From assembly GCF_024346455.1 (NCBI RefSeq), contig NZ_JAGQCY010000003.1, positions 1 through 64,000 on the forward strand: 64,000 nt of DNA, given 5' to 3'. Numbering within the stretch: the first letter of the stretch is position 1; each line of letters begins with the position of its first letter. Both the position numbers and the translations under genes were made by a program. Shown piece after piece: positions 16,770-27,049 of this stretch. The stretch comes from Cyanobium sp. Aljojuca 7A6 (GTDB lineage: Bacteria; Cyanobacteriota; Cyanobacteriia; PCC-6307; Cyanobiaceae). A model generated the notes under the pieces. That model ran no database searches and was not told where the DNA came from. It saw only the letters and a program-made list of their open reading frames with translations.

Positions 16770-17036
16770 GTGAGCACGGAGCGCTATCTGAACCACCCCA
16801 CCTTTGGGATGCTTTATCGGGTAGCGCCGGTGGCAGAGAGCCGCGACCTCTATGCCACCCTTTACGCCCAGCGCATCTTCTTCCTGGTCACGCTCCAGGA
16901 GCGGGGGGCCCATTTCGAGGTGATCCCCCTGATGGATGCCCGTCACTTCGCCGAACAGAACCTGGCCCGCTGCCGCCGCGAGGGTCCCGAGGTCCAGGCG
17001 CGCTGGCGCCAGCTCTTCGACCAGACCTTCATCTGA
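16770..17036 (+). CDS. pipX: Nitrogen-regulation coactivator PipX
   Basis: PipX is a small Tudor-like protein that binds the 2-oxoglutarate-charged NtcA regulator to activate nitrogen genes, and is sequestered by PII when nitrogen is plentiful. The 88-aa sequence carries YLNHPTFGMLYRV, LYATLYAQRIFFLVTL (the core binding surface) and DARHFAEQNL. The start is GTG at 16770 with a GGGAG Shine-Dalgarno just upstream and gives the family length; longer frames run into the previous gene. Its TGA overlaps the pipY ATG by one base, the conserved pipX-pipY coupling, and sepF follows. Confidence 0.95.
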   Translation: MSTERYLNHPTFGMLYRVAPVAESRDLYATLYAQRIFFLVTLQERGAHFEVIPLMDARHFAEQNLARCRREGPEVQARWRQLFDQTFI

Positions 17037-17722
17037 TGGCAGAGGCGTCGCCGGCGGCGGCGGAAATGGTGGGCTCCACCCTGGAGCAGCGGCTGCAGGC
17101 CTTCCGGACGGCGCTACCCGCCACCACCCGGCTCCTGGCGGTGTCCAAGGGCCATCCAGCCGATCTGGTGCGTCAGGCGGCCGCCCTGGGCCAGCGCAGC
17201 TTCGGGGAAAGCCGGCTGCAGGAGGCCACCGCCAAGCAGGAGGTCCTGGCCGACCTGCCGGATCTCGACTGGCATTTCATCGGCCGGCTGCAGGCCAACA
17301 AGGCCCGCGCCGTGCTGCGCCGCTTCAGCACGATCCATTCCGTCGACAGCCTGGAGCTGGCCCAGCGGCTGCAGCGGATCGCCGCCGAGGAAGGGCGCTC
17401 CCCGGGGATCCTGCTGCAGGTGAAGTTCCGCCCCGACCCGGCGAAGACCGGGTTCGACCCTGCCGAGGTGCGTGCCCTGGGGGCCGACCTTGAGCGCCTG
17501 CAGCCCCTGCGTTGTCTTGGACTGATGACCATCGCCCCGGTGGGTCTCACCCCTGAGGCCCGCCTGGCCTTGTTCCAGGAATGTCGCGATCTGGCCGACG
17601 GGCTGGGCCTCCACGACTGCTCGATGGGGATGAGCGGCGACTGGCGTGAGGCCGTGGCAGCCGGCAGCACCTGGGTGCGCCTCGGCAGTGTTCTTTTTGG
17701 AAGTCGCCCAATCCAGTCATGA
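17036..17722 (+). CDS. pipY: PLP homeostasis protein PipY (YggS/PLPBP family)
   Basis: PipY binds pyridoxal phosphate without known catalysis and affects PLP and amino-acid/2-oxo-acid balance. The 228-aa TIM-barrel-like fold carries [13 protein letters not shown] with the PLP Lys, [46 protein letters not shown], and the phosphate-binding MSGDW and [12 protein letters not shown] at the C-terminus. In most homologues the loop reads GMSxDxxxAI; here [14 protein letters not shown] 17036 overlaps the pipX stop (TGATG) and the end overlaps the extended form of the sepF frame. Confidence 0.96.
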   Translation: MAEASPAAAEMVGSTLEQRLQAFRTALPATTRLLAVSKGHPADLVRQAAALGQRSFGESRLQEATAKQEVLADLPDLDWHFIGRLQANKARAVLRRFSTIHSVDSLELAQRLQRIAAEEGRSPGILLQVKFRPDPAKTGFDPAEVRALGADLERLQPLRCLGLMTIAPVGLTPEARLALFQECRDLADGLGLHDCSMGMSGDWREAVAAGSTWVRLGSVLFGSRPIQS

Positions 17723-17796
17723 ATGGGCCTTCGGATCTTGCCGGCTTGGATGTGGGACGCTATTCAAGGCCAAGCATCCCTCCCGAGGTCGACTCC

Positions 17797-18366
17797 GTGT
17801 CGTTGTTCTCCCGCCTGCGTGCCGTCGTCTCCGGTGACGACTATCTCGATGGCGACTTCGACGACGAACTGGACTACGACCCCGGCGATAGCGCCACCAC
17901 CACCGCCGCCTCCACGGCCACCAGAAACCCCGGAGCCCTGGCGCTGAGCACGGATTTTTCCACCGACGATCCCTTCGCCGGAACCAACGTCATCGGCATG
18001 CCTGGGATCACCAGTGCCGTGGCTGAGGTGTGTCTGATGGAGCCGCGCAGCTTCGACGAAATGCCCCGCGCGATTCAGGCCCTGAGGGAGCGCAAGACCG
18101 TCATCCTCAATCTCACGATGATGGAGCCGGATCAGGCGCAGCGCGCTGTCGATTTCGTGGCTGGTGGCACCTTCGCCATCGACGGTCACCAGGAACGGGT
18201 GGGCGAAAGCATTTTCCTGTTCGCCCCCAGCTGCGTCACGGTCACCACCGCCGGTGGTGAGGATGCCGCCTCCCCCACCGTGGTCTCCGGGCGCACCGGC
18301 CCGGTCGACGACCAGCAAGACGCTGCCCCGAGCCCCGCCTGGGGCCGTTCGGATGCCATGGTCTGA
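17797..18366 (+). CDS. sepF: Cell division protein SepF
   Basis: SepF binds FtsZ and the membrane and helps assemble the Z ring; in cyanobacteria it acts in place of FtsA. The 189-aa product from GTG 17797 begins with the amphipathic [10 protein letters not shown] helix that anchors SepF to membranes, followed by an acidic linker and the conserved core ([54 protein letters not shown]). A GAGG Shine-Dalgarno lies 8 bp upstream. A longer frame from ATG 17719 overlaps the pipY stop by 4 bp but would bury the membrane helix, so I prefer the GTG. A Ser/Pro-rich tail ends the protein and overlaps proC. Confidence 0.92.
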   Translation: MSLFSRLRAVVSGDDYLDGDFDDELDYDPGDSATTTAASTATRNPGALALSTDFSTDDPFAGTNVIGMPGITSAVAEVCLMEPRSFDEMPRAIQALRERKTVILNLTMMEPDQAQRAVDFVAGGTFAIDGHQERVGESIFLFAPSCVTVTTAGGEDAASPTVVSGRTGPVDDQQDAAPSPAWGRSDAMV

Positions 18367-19162
18367 CACCTTCGGGATCGTGGGCCTGGGCCGCATGGCC
18401 CGGGCCCTGCTCCTGCCCCTGCTCGACAGCGGTCTGGTCGCGCCCGCCACGGTCCGGGCGGCGGTGGCCACCGAGGCCTCAGCTCAGCAGCTGACCGACG
18501 AGCTCGGCGTCCAGGTCTCCACCGATGCTGCCCAGGCCTGGTCGGCCTCCATCGTGCTGCTGGCGGTCAAACCCCAGCAGATCGAAGCGGTGGCCCCAGC
18601 AGCGGCTGTGGCGGCCCCGCCCGGCCGCGAGCCCCTGCTGATCTCCGTGCTGGCGGGGGTGCCGCTGCGACGGCTTGAGGCCCTGTTCCCGGGGCGGGCC
18701 TGCGTGCGGGCCGTTCCCAATACCCCGGCCTTGGTGCGGTCCGGCCTCACCGGTCTGAGCTGGGGTGAGGGAGTGAGCGAGGGTCGCCGCCAGGAGGTGC
18801 GCCAGCTGTTCGCCCAGGTGGGGGAGGTGCTTGACCTTCCCGAGCCCCAACTCGATCCCTTCCTGGCCCTCACCTCCTCCGGCCCCGCTTTCCTGGCCCT
18901 GGTGGCCGAATCCATGGCCGATGGGGCGGTGGCGGCGGGCTTGCCCCGGTCGCTGGCCAGCCATCTGGCCCACCGCACGATGGCGGGCACGGCGGCTCTC
19001 CTTCAAGGCCAGGAGCTGCACCCCGGCGCGCTCAAGGACATGGTGACCAGCCCCGCCGGCACCACGGCCGCCGGCCTGCGGGAGCTGGAGCGGGCCGGGC
19101 TGCGTTCCGCCCTGATCGAAGCCGTGCTGGCGGCGGCGGAGCGCAGCCGTCAACTGGCCTGA
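18353..19162 (+). CDS. proC: Pyrroline-5-carboxylate reductase (ProC)
   Basis: ProC performs the last step of proline synthesis, reducing pyrroline-5-carboxylate with NAD(P)H. The 269-aa protein has [14 protein letters not shown] (dinucleotide-binding), [10 protein letters not shown], the [11 protein letters not shown] segment, [20 protein letters not shown] and the C-terminal signature [18 protein letters not shown]. The ATG at 18353 overlaps the last 14 bp of sepF, which suggests translational coupling within pipX-pipY-sepF-proC. It converges on plsY with a 33-bp gap in which I see no clear terminator. Confidence 0.96.
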   Translation: MPWSDTFGIVGLGRMARALLLPLLDSGLVAPATVRAAVATEASAQQLTDELGVQVSTDAAQAWSASIVLLAVKPQQIEAVAPAAAVAAPPGREPLLISVLAGVPLRRLEALFPGRACVRAVPNTPALVRSGLTGLSWGEGVSEGRRQEVRQLFAQVGEVLDLPEPQLDPFLALTSSGPAFLALVAESMADGAVAAGLPRSLASHLAHRTMAGTAALLQGQELHPGALKDMVTSPAGTTAAGLRELERAGLRSALIEAVLAAAERSRQLA

Positions 19163-19195
19163 ACCCTTTCAAGGCAGCGCCCCAACCCAGCCCGT

Positions 19196-19834
19196 TCAGC
19201 TGCGGCCGGCCCCCAGCTTCGGTTCGGTGCCGGCCATCAGCCGTTGCAGGTTGCTGCGGTGGCGCCAGAGCACCAGCGCTGTGGTGAGCAGGGCCAGGCT
19301 GAGGTAGGCCGGCCGCAGTCCGGAGGCGCCGAAGGAGCCGAGCATCAGCAGCGGCAGGGACAGGGCCGCCACCACGCTGGAAAGCGACACGATCCGGGTC
19401 AGGCTCAAGGTGGTGAGAAAAATGCCGAAACAGGCCAGTCCCACCGGCCAGGTCAGGCCCAGCAGCATGCCCAGGCCGGTGGCCACCGCCTTGCCGCCTT
19501 TCCAGCCCAGCCACAGCGGCCAGATGTGGCCCGCCAGGGCCGCCAGGCCCGCCGCTACCACCCCCCAGTCGCTTGTGGTGCTGAAGTCCCCGAGGGGTTG
19601 CAGCACCGCCTTGGCCAGCAGCACGGCCGCGGTGCCCTTCAGCACGTCGAGCAGGAACACCGCCAGCGCTGGACCTTTGCCCAGCACCCGCAGCACGTTG
19701 GTGGCACCGGTGGAGCCAGAGCCCTCCTGGCGCAGGTCAATGCCGGCGAGCCAGCGGCCCGCCAGCCAGCCGAAGGGAATCGAGCCCAGCAGGTAGCCCG
19801 CCGGCAGCAGGAGGAGATCGGGGAGGAAGGCCAT
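19196..19834 (-). CDS. plsY: Acyl-phosphate:glycerol-3-phosphate acyltransferase (PlsY)
   Basis: PlsY moves an acyl group from acyl-phosphate to glycerol-3-phosphate, giving lysophosphatidate, the first committed step to membrane lipids. The 212-aa integral protein has about five to six helices and the family motifs AGYLLGSIPFGWLAGR, LRQEGSGSTGATNVLRVLGK and HIWPLWLGWKGGKAVATGLG, the last two carrying the substrate-phosphate residues. The ATG at 19834 lies 45 bp after the DUF3086 gene. It ends a minus-strand run with mlaE, DUF3119 and DUF3086, which suggests a lipid role for the whole group. Confidence 0.96.
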   Translation of the reverse strand: MAFLPDLLLLPAGYLLGSIPFGWLAGRWLAGIDLRQEGSGSTGATNVLRVLGKGPALAVFLLDVLKGTAAVLLAKAVLQPLGDFSTTSDWGVVAAGLAALAGHIWPLWLGWKGGKAVATGLGMLLGLTWPVGLACFGIFLTTLSLTRIVSLSSVVAALSLPLLMLGSFGASGLRPAYLSLALLTTALVLWRHRSNLQRLMAGTEPKLGAGRS

Positions 19835-19879
19835 GGGGGAAGGAAAGGGGTGCGCGCCGGGCCCACCGGTTTTGAAGGG

Positions 19880-20818
19880 TCAGTAAAGATCGGCTTCGGC
19901 GTCGATCTCACCGGGACTGGCCGCGAAGGCCAGCCACAGGGGGAACTGCAGGATCGGAATCTCGATCACCTGCTCGGCGGCATCGATCACGATGAAGGGC
20001 AGCTCGCCCCGTTCCTCGAGCCGGTCGGCCCGCTCGATCAGGGCATCGGGGCGCTCGAACAGCACGATGCCGCTGGCGGGGCCGAAGTCGTCACGGCTGA
20101 GCCCCAGGCAGTCCTGCAGCCCCCGGCGCCATTCCCCCAGCCGCTCCGGCTGGCTGGCCAGGACCAGGGTCTGGAAACGCTCGCCGTAGAGCTCCCCCAG
20201 GATGGCGATCGCCGCCGCCGCCGCCAGGGCGTTGCGGCTGCGGCTGCCGCCACTGGCCTGGGCGCCCCTCCCCCCCTGGGAAAGGAACCAGTCCTCCAGC
20301 CTGGTGGCGGCCGAAGGCTCCAGGGTGCGGCGCAGCTTCCAGGGATCGGCGTAGAAATCGGGCTGGCCGCCGAACTGCCCTAACCGCTCCCGGATCAGGT
20401 CAGCATCGTCGCTGAACAGGCCGGCAGCGGCGGGGGCCACGGCGGCCTCCCGGGCGTCGCCGCTCTCCAGGCCGCCCGGTGCCTGATCGAGGGGGGAGGG
20501 CTGAACCACCAGCGGTTGGACCACCAGCTCCATCTGCTCGGCCGCGGCGGCCAGATCCTGCAGGGCCCCCACCAGGTACTCCTGGAAGCCCTTGAGCCGC
20601 CGGGCGATGGCATCCGACTGGCCGGCGAAACTGCCAGCGATCTCCTGGTTGATCAGCTGCCGACGGGTTTCCAGCTGGCTGATCTCCCCCAGGAGTTCGT
20701 CACGGCGCTGCCTCAGCTCCGTCAGGGCCAGGTCGATCAGAACCCCATCACCGGTGGCGGGGTCCTGGGGGGTGGGTTCCGCTGGGTTGGAGGCGGGCGG
20801 TTCGGGTTGGTCGCTCAT
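19880..20818 (-). CDS. DUF3086 family protein
   Basis: A 312-aa cyanobacterial protein of DUF3086, function unknown. An N-terminal acidic/Pro tail is followed by a coiled coil (~28-60, LTELRQRRDELLGEISQLETRR) and a further helix (ARRLKGFQEYLVGALQDL). The conserved C-terminal half includes IRERLGQFGGQPDFYADP, WKLRRTLEPSAATRLEDWF and an alpha/beta-like segment with SRSRNALAAAAAIAILGELYG and ERFQTLVLASQPERLGEW. No signal or membrane segment. It lies between DUF3119 (31 bp upstream) and plsY (45 bp downstream), pointing to work with the MlaE-type transporter or with lipid synthesis; that link is inference. Confidence 0.87.
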   Translation of the reverse strand: MSDQPEPPASNPAEPTPQDPATGDGVLIDLALTELRQRRDELLGEISQLETRRQLINQEIAGSFAGQSDAIARRLKGFQEYLVGALQDLAAAAEQMELVVQPLVVQPSPLDQAPGGLESGDAREAAVAPAAAGLFSDDADLIRERLGQFGGQPDFYADPWKLRRTLEPSAATRLEDWFLSQGGRGAQASGGSRSRNALAAAAAIAILGELYGERFQTLVLASQPERLGEWRRGLQDCLGLSRDDFGPASGIVLFERPDALIERADRLEERGELPFIVIDAAEQVIEIPILQFPLWLAFAASPGEIDAEADLY

Positions 20819-20849
20819 GGCAGGAAGGGATGCAAGGCAGCGGGGGGAT

Positions 20850-21287
20850 TCAGGAGGGGGCGTGGGGAGCGGGGTTGGCGGATGGCAGGCGGAGCTCCAG
20901 CTGCTGCCGCAGGGCCGTGGCGTCGAACAGCATCGGCAGCAGATGGAGGCTCTTCTCCTCCCGGAAATAGAACAGCACCGGCAGGGCCGGCCACCAGACC
21001 CGCCAACCGATCCAGGCGTCGTAGGGGAAGCGGCGGATCACGGTGTCGCGGCGGGCCACCAGCAGGGCCTCCGGCGCGAAGCGCAACCGCAGCAGGGCTG
21101 TCTGCAGCAGCAGGAACAGCCCCATCACGCCCGTCCCCAGGGCCAGCCAGACAACGCCACCCCAGAGCGGCCGCAGGCCCAGCGAGGCGGCCGCCAGCAG
21201 CAGCACTCCAAGCGGTACCCAGAAGCGGGGCCGGAGAACCACCTCGTCAGCGGTGCTGTCCGGGGGGGAGGAGGGGGCGGTGGTCAT
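20850..21287 (-). CDS. DUF3119 family membrane-anchored protein
   Basis: A 145-aa protein with two adjacent hydrophobic segments (FWVPLGVLLLAAASLGL and VVWLALGTGVMGLFLLLQTALL) and a cytoplasmic PH-like part (LRFAPEALLVARRDTVIRRF, YDAWIGWRVWWPALPVLFYF). This matches DUF3119, a cyanobacterial and plastid family of unknown function; the layout resembles small bacterial PH-domain membrane proteins. The start ATG at 21287 overlaps the mlaE stop by ATGA, so translation is coupled to the permease. A longer open frame upstream lies wholly inside mlaE and is not needed. Confidence 0.85.
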   Translation of the reverse strand: MTTAPSSPPDSTADEVVLRPRFWVPLGVLLLAAASLGLRPLWGGVVWLALGTGVMGLFLLLQTALLRLRFAPEALLVARRDTVIRRFPYDAWIGWRVWWPALPVLFYFREEKSLHLLPMLFDATALRQQLELRLPSANPAPHAPS

Positions 21288-22033
21288 TGGCCGAAGAGCA
21301 ACTGGGTGAGCAGCACGTCGACGAGGGCGACGCTGACGAGAATCATGACCACGGCGCCAGTGGTGCTGGTGCCCACCTCCTTGGGTCCGCCCCGGGTGGT
21401 GAGCCCCCAGCCGCAGGCGATGACGGCGATCATCAGGCCGAACACCACCGCCTTGAGCAGCATTGAGGGGAGGTCGTCGGGCTTCATCCAGATCCTCACC
21501 GAGTTCCAGAAGACCGTCGGTGGAATGCTGTAGAGCAGCGTGCTGCTCACCTGGCCCGACCAGATCGCCATCCAGAAGAACAGCAGGCACTGCACGGGCG
21601 CCATCACCACCATGGCCAGCACCCGTGGCACCACCAGGTACTCCACCGGGTCGGTGCGCAGCATCGTGATGGCGTCGATCTGCTCGGTCACCTTCATGGT
21701 GCCCAGCTGGGCGGCATAGGCCGTGGCCACCTTGCCGGTGAGCAGGGTGGCGGTGAGCAGCGGCGCGATCTCCCGCGACAGGCCCAGGGCCAGAAGCCCT
21801 CCCACGGCGGAGCTGGCCCCTTGCTTGGAGAGTTCCGCCGCCACCTGGATGTTGAACACCGTGCCGGCGGCCAGGGCCGTGATCAGCACGATCAGGAAGC
21901 TGCCCGGCCCGGCTTCCAGCAGTTCCTGGATCAGATCAACCATGCCGATGCGGCCGCGGGCGATGGCGCTCACGGCCTGACCGCCGATCATCAGGCTGGC
22001 GCCCAGTCGCTGAAGCCACCGGGGTGGCTTCAT
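21284..22033 (-). CDS. MlaE-family ABC transporter permease (TGD1-like)
   Basis: This 249-aa permease is of the MlaE/YrbE family that moves glycerolipids between membranes; in chloroplasts the homologue is TGD1. It has about five helices and the family signatures FNIQVAAELSKQGASSAVGG, LSREIAPLLTATLLTGKVATAYAAQLGTMKVTEQIDA-type EQIDA motif near residue 125, and LLKAVVFGLMIAVIACGWGL. The substrate-binding MCE (MlaD/TGD2) and ATPase (MlaF/TGD3) genes are not in the window. It overlaps the upstream MFS gene and the downstream DUF3119 gene by 4 bp each, and the run ends with plsY, so a glycerolipid role is well supported by context. Confidence 0.93.
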   Translation of the reverse strand: MKPPRWLQRLGASLMIGGQAVSAIARGRIGMVDLIQELLEAGPGSFLIVLITALAAGTVFNIQVAAELSKQGASSAVGGLLALGLSREIAPLLTATLLTGKVATAYAAQLGTMKVTEQIDAITMLRTDPVEYLVVPRVLAMVVMAPVQCLLFFWMAIWSGQVSSTLLYSIPPTVFWNSVRIWMKPDDLPSMLLKAVVFGLMIAVIACGWGLTTRGGPKEVGTSTTGAVVMILVSVALVDVLLTQLLFGQ

Positions 22034-23469
22034 GGTGTGGAGGCCGTCAGGGTCTCCGGGTGGGGGCCCCGCTCAGGCCAGCGCCGCATTACCACCAGAC
22101 CCAGCACCACCAGCAGCGCCGGGATCAGGCCCATGCACATCCTGATCGCCAGCAGGGCGCTGTCGGGTTGGAGGATGCCCCGGGCCGCCTGGTAACCGCT
22201 GAGGCTCATCAGGTTGCCGAAGAAGAACAGGGCCAGGCTGATGCAGATCTTCTGGGTGAACACCATCCAGGCGCTGTAGAGCCCGGCGGGCTTCTCAGGA
22301 TCGGCATCGATGGCGTCCGGCAGCAGGGCCCAGGGGATCAGGTAGGCGGTGGAGGCCCCCAGACCCACGATCAGGATCGTCACCACCAGGGCACAGAGCC
22401 GCAGCAGATTCCCTGCCGAGGCGGTTGGCCCGATCGTGGCATCAAGCGGCACCAGCAGCATGGCCATCAGGCAGGCGGCGATCCAGAGGGCGGCGCCCCA
22501 GTACAGGGCCGTGAGCCGACCGCGCTGCCGGGCGATGCCGGTCCAGAGCTGGAGCCCGATCAGGGTGCTGACCTGGAAGGGCAGCAGGATCCAGTTGCTC
22601 CAGCCGTCCGGCAGCCGCATCACCACCGGCAGAAAGATCAGCGCCGCCGTCTGCATGATCTGCAGGGCGCACCAGAGCAGCAGGTACAGACCCAGCACCA
22701 TCTGGAAGCGTCCGTTGCTGCCGACCCGGGCGAGGAGCCGCCGTGTCGTTCCCCGCTGGCTCGTGGGCCGCTGGCAGTTTCGCGCCGCCGGGGCGATGCC
22801 CCAGCCACAGAGCAGGGTGGAGCAGGTGATCAGCACCCCCGAGATGATCCCCACCTGCAGGTAGCTGTCGGGGTTCTGGAGATCCTTCAGGAGCACCCCC
22901 CCCAGCACGATGCCCACCAGGCCGGCGATGATCGATCCGGTGAAGCGGGCGCTGTTGAGGCGGGTGCGCAGGTTGACGTTGGTGGTGAGTTCGGCGGCGA
23001 GGGCGGAATAGGGAAGGTTGACGCAGGTGTAAAGGCTGTTGGCCACCACGGAGATGGCCACGAAAAGGGCGAACTTGACCCATAGCCCCCCTGGTGGCAG
23101 CCACCACATCAGGGCCATGGCGAAGCCGAGGGGCACGGCACTGCCGAGGATCCAGGGCAGCCGGGGGCCCCAGGAGCTGCGCGTCTTATCACTCAGCCAG
23201 CCCACGATCGGGTCGTTGATGGCATCCCAGAGCCGCGACACCATCAGCACCAGGCCGGCCATCCAGGCCGGCAGACCGGCCGCTGAGGTGTAGAAGATGA
23301 ACAGATAGAAGCCGATCAGGGAGGCGGCCATCCCCGTGCCAGCGTCACCCATGCCGTAGGCCAGCAGCACCCGGCGGCGTTCACCGGCAGGCAGGTCCGC
23401 CGTATCCACCACAGCCATCGGCAAGTCCGGCGCTGTCGGCGGCGGGGTGGACGGTGTGGGGGGGGTCAA
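22030..23469 (-). CDS. GPH-family MFS cation symporter
   Basis: A 479-aa, twelve-helix transporter of the glycoside-pentoside-hexuronide:cation symporter branch of MFS. The first helix (LLAYGMGDAGTGMAASLIGF) and SRLWDAINDPIVGWLSDKT, the loop 2-3 signature, are clear; NSLYTCVNLPYSALAAELTT and the IPWALLPDAIDADPE segment also fit. The substrate is unknown. The start is TTG at 23469; ATG at 23418 would remove a Pro/Thr-rich 17 residues and is a good alternative. The stop overlaps the mlaE ATG by 4 bp, placing a sugar-type transporter at the head of a lipid operon. Related cyanobacterial genes of this family are also called BT1/folate-like, but the WDAINDP motif favours GPH. Confidence 0.88.
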   Translation of the reverse strand: MTPPTPSTPPPTAPDLPMAVVDTADLPAGERRRVLLAYGMGDAGTGMAASLIGFYLFIFYTSAAGLPAWMAGLVLMVSRLWDAINDPIVGWLSDKTRSSWGPRLPWILGSAVPLGFAMALMWWLPPGGLWVKFALFVAISVVANSLYTCVNLPYSALAAELTTNVNLRTRLNSARFTGSIIAGLVGIVLGGVLLKDLQNPDSYLQVGIISGVLITCSTLLCGWGIAPAARNCQRPTSQRGTTRRLLARVGSNGRFQMVLGLYLLLWCALQIMQTAALIFLPVVMRLPDGWSNWILLPFQVSTLIGLQLWTGIARQRGRLTALYWGAALWIAACLMAMLLVPLDATIGPTASAGNLLRLCALVVTILIVGLGASTAYLIPWALLPDAIDADPEKPAGLYSAWMVFTQKICISLALFFFGNLMSLSGYQAARGILQPDSALLAIRMCMGLIPALLVVLGLVVMRRWPERGPHPETLTASTP

Positions 23470-23555
23470 ACCTGGAGACGCTCAGGAGGGGATCTTCCGG
23501 TGTCGGTGATCCGGTGCAGGTCATAATGCTGCAGCCGGTTTCAGGCAACCAGCTC

Positions 23556-23571
23556 CAGTACGTCTGTACTG
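23556..23571. repeat. Inverted repeat just upstream of tRNA-Gly
   Basis: CAGTAC-GTCT-GTACTG forms a perfect 6-bp inverted repeat ending 2 bp before the mature tRNA-Gly 5' end. It overlaps where the tRNA -10 region or leader should be, so it could be an operator or a leader hairpin for processing. No strong -35/-10 pair is evident in the ~100 bp between the MFS start and this tRNA, although CATAAT occurs at 23522-23527. Confidence 0.4.
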
Positions 23572-23573
23572 AC

Positions 23574-25794
<2,221 letters not shown>

Positions 25795-25844
25795 CCACGG
25801 TACGTCGGGCCTCCGGAAGCTGCAGCCGGGGGTTCAATGGAGCC

Positions 25845-26603
25845 ATGACCATGGCCAATTCCTCCCTGTTGCCGTCCGAAGAGGGCCGACCGCCCCAGCG
25901 GGTGCGGCCGGGGTTGTGGCTGTTCGCCCCCAGCCGGGAGAGCCAGGGGGGCAGTGCCTGGCTGCTCGAGGCGTCCAGTGCCGATCTGCTCATCGACTGC
26001 CCCGCCTTCACCCGGGCCAACCTGCAGTTCCTGGCCGACCGCCCGCGCCAGCCGCAGGGCTCGAGCGGGGAGTCCCGGGCCTGGATCCTGCTCACCGGCC
26101 GCGGCGGCCATGGCCGCTGCCGTCGCCTGCAGCAGGCCCTGGGATGGCCGGTTGTGGTGCAGGAGCAGGAGGCCTACCTCCTGCCCGGTGTGGATCCCCT
26201 GCATACCTTTGCCGATGCGTACCAGCTTGGCGAGGACGTGCGCTTGCTCTGGACCCCCGGACCCTCCCCTGGGGCCTGTGTCGTGCATGTCTCCCCATTG
26301 GCGGGCCTGGGCCAGGACGGACTGTTCTGCGGCCGACTGCTGGTGCCCCTGGCGCCGGGCCGCGTGGCCCCCCTGCGCCAGGGGGGCACTTTTCACTGGG
26401 GACGCCAGCTCCGAAGCCTGGAACGCCTGCGCCAGTGGCTGCCGGCCGGGTCCCCCGACTGGATCGCCAGCGGCGCCGGACTGGGGGCCCTGAGGGGGGC
26501 GAAGTTGGTGGAGCAGGGTGCCTCCCAGCTATGGGACCTGGATCTGGAGGCCCTGGTTCTCCAGCCCCCCGGCGGGCCCATGACCCCCAAACCGCTGTCA
26601 TGA
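25845..26603 (+). CDS. Metallo-beta-lactamase-fold protein with degenerate metal site
   Basis: A 252-aa protein resembling cyanobacterial MBL-fold hydrolases by layout: an early strand pair (GSAWLLEASSADLLIDCPAF), ILLTGRGGHGRCRRLQQALG where a metal-binding HxHxDH would stand, then GEDVRLLWTPGPSPGACVVHV, the usual HTPGHTPGS position, and a late DGLFCGRLLVPL strand. In the first motif only one His remains and no Asp; HTPGH has become WTPGP. Metal-dependent hydrolysis is therefore unlikely, and a binding or structural role is possible. ATG 25845 (or 25851) is chosen; an open frame upstream overlaps the divergent glgX. Confidence 0.8.
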   Translation: MTMANSSLLPSEEGRPPQRVRPGLWLFAPSRESQGGSAWLLEASSADLLIDCPAFTRANLQFLADRPRQPQGSSGESRAWILLTGRGGHGRCRRLQQALGWPVVVQEQEAYLLPGVDPLHTFADAYQLGEDVRLLWTPGPSPGACVVHVSPLAGLGQDGLFCGRLLVPLAPGRVAPLRQGGTFHWGRQLRSLERLRQWLPAGSPDWIASGAGLGALRGAKLVEQGASQLWDLDLEALVLQPPGGPMTPKPLS

Positions 26604-26617
26604 GTGGACTTTTCTGG

Positions 26618-26646
26618 TTGCGGCCCCGCCGCAAGACCCATACGAT
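26618..26646 (+). promoter_or_regulatory. Candidate hup promoter with palindromic -35 region
   Basis: TTGCGG (26618-26623) and TACGAT (26641-26646) are spaced 17 bp, a sigma-70-like arrangement 105 bp before the hup start. The -35 is part of a perfect palindrome, TTGCGGC-CCC-GCCGCAA (26618-26634). The palindrome may be an operator or a weak hairpin for the upstream gene, which stops 14 bp earlier. No T tract follows. Confidence 0.4.
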
Positions 26647-26750
26647 TGGCGCGCTGAGCGCATCGGGCGGTCGGGGACTTCCGATTCGCCTCCATCACTC
26701 GACGTCCCGAACCCCGCCATCGCCACCTATCCGGAGGCTCCCCCAGAACA

Positions 26751-27026
26751 ATGAACAAAGCTGATCTCGTCAACATCGTGGCTGCCCGCACGGAGCTCAC
26801 CAAGACCGACGTCTCCCTCGTGGTGGATGCCGCCATCGAAACCATCGTTGATTCGGTGGTCGAAGGGAAGAAGGTGTCCATTCTCGGTTTCGGTTCCTTT
26901 GAGCTACGGGAGCGTTCCGCCCGCCAGGGTCTGAACCCAAAAACCGGCGAGAAGATCAAGATTCCCGCCAAGCGCGTGCCCGCCTTCACCGCCGGAAAGC
27001 TGTTCAAGGACAAGGTTCAGGGCTGA
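26751..27026 (+). CDS. hup: DNA-binding protein HU
   Basis: HU is a small histone-like dimer that bends and compacts DNA in the nucleoid. The 91-aa protein starts MNKADLVNIVAARTELTK; GKKVSILGFGSFELRERSAR and GLNPKTGEKIKIPAKRVPAF form the beta arm with the intercalating Pro, and the C-terminal helix FTAGKLFKDKV completes the fold. Length is exact for HU. ATG at 26751, with GGAGG about 10 bp upstream. gluQ follows after 23 bp on the same strand. Confidence 0.97.
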   Translation: MNKADLVNIVAARTELTKTDVSLVVDAAIETIVDSVVEGKKVSILGFGSFELRERSARQGLNPKTGEKIKIPAKRVPAFTAGKLFKDKVQG

Positions 27027-27049
27027 TCCGCTCCAGCGTTCCTTTGGCC

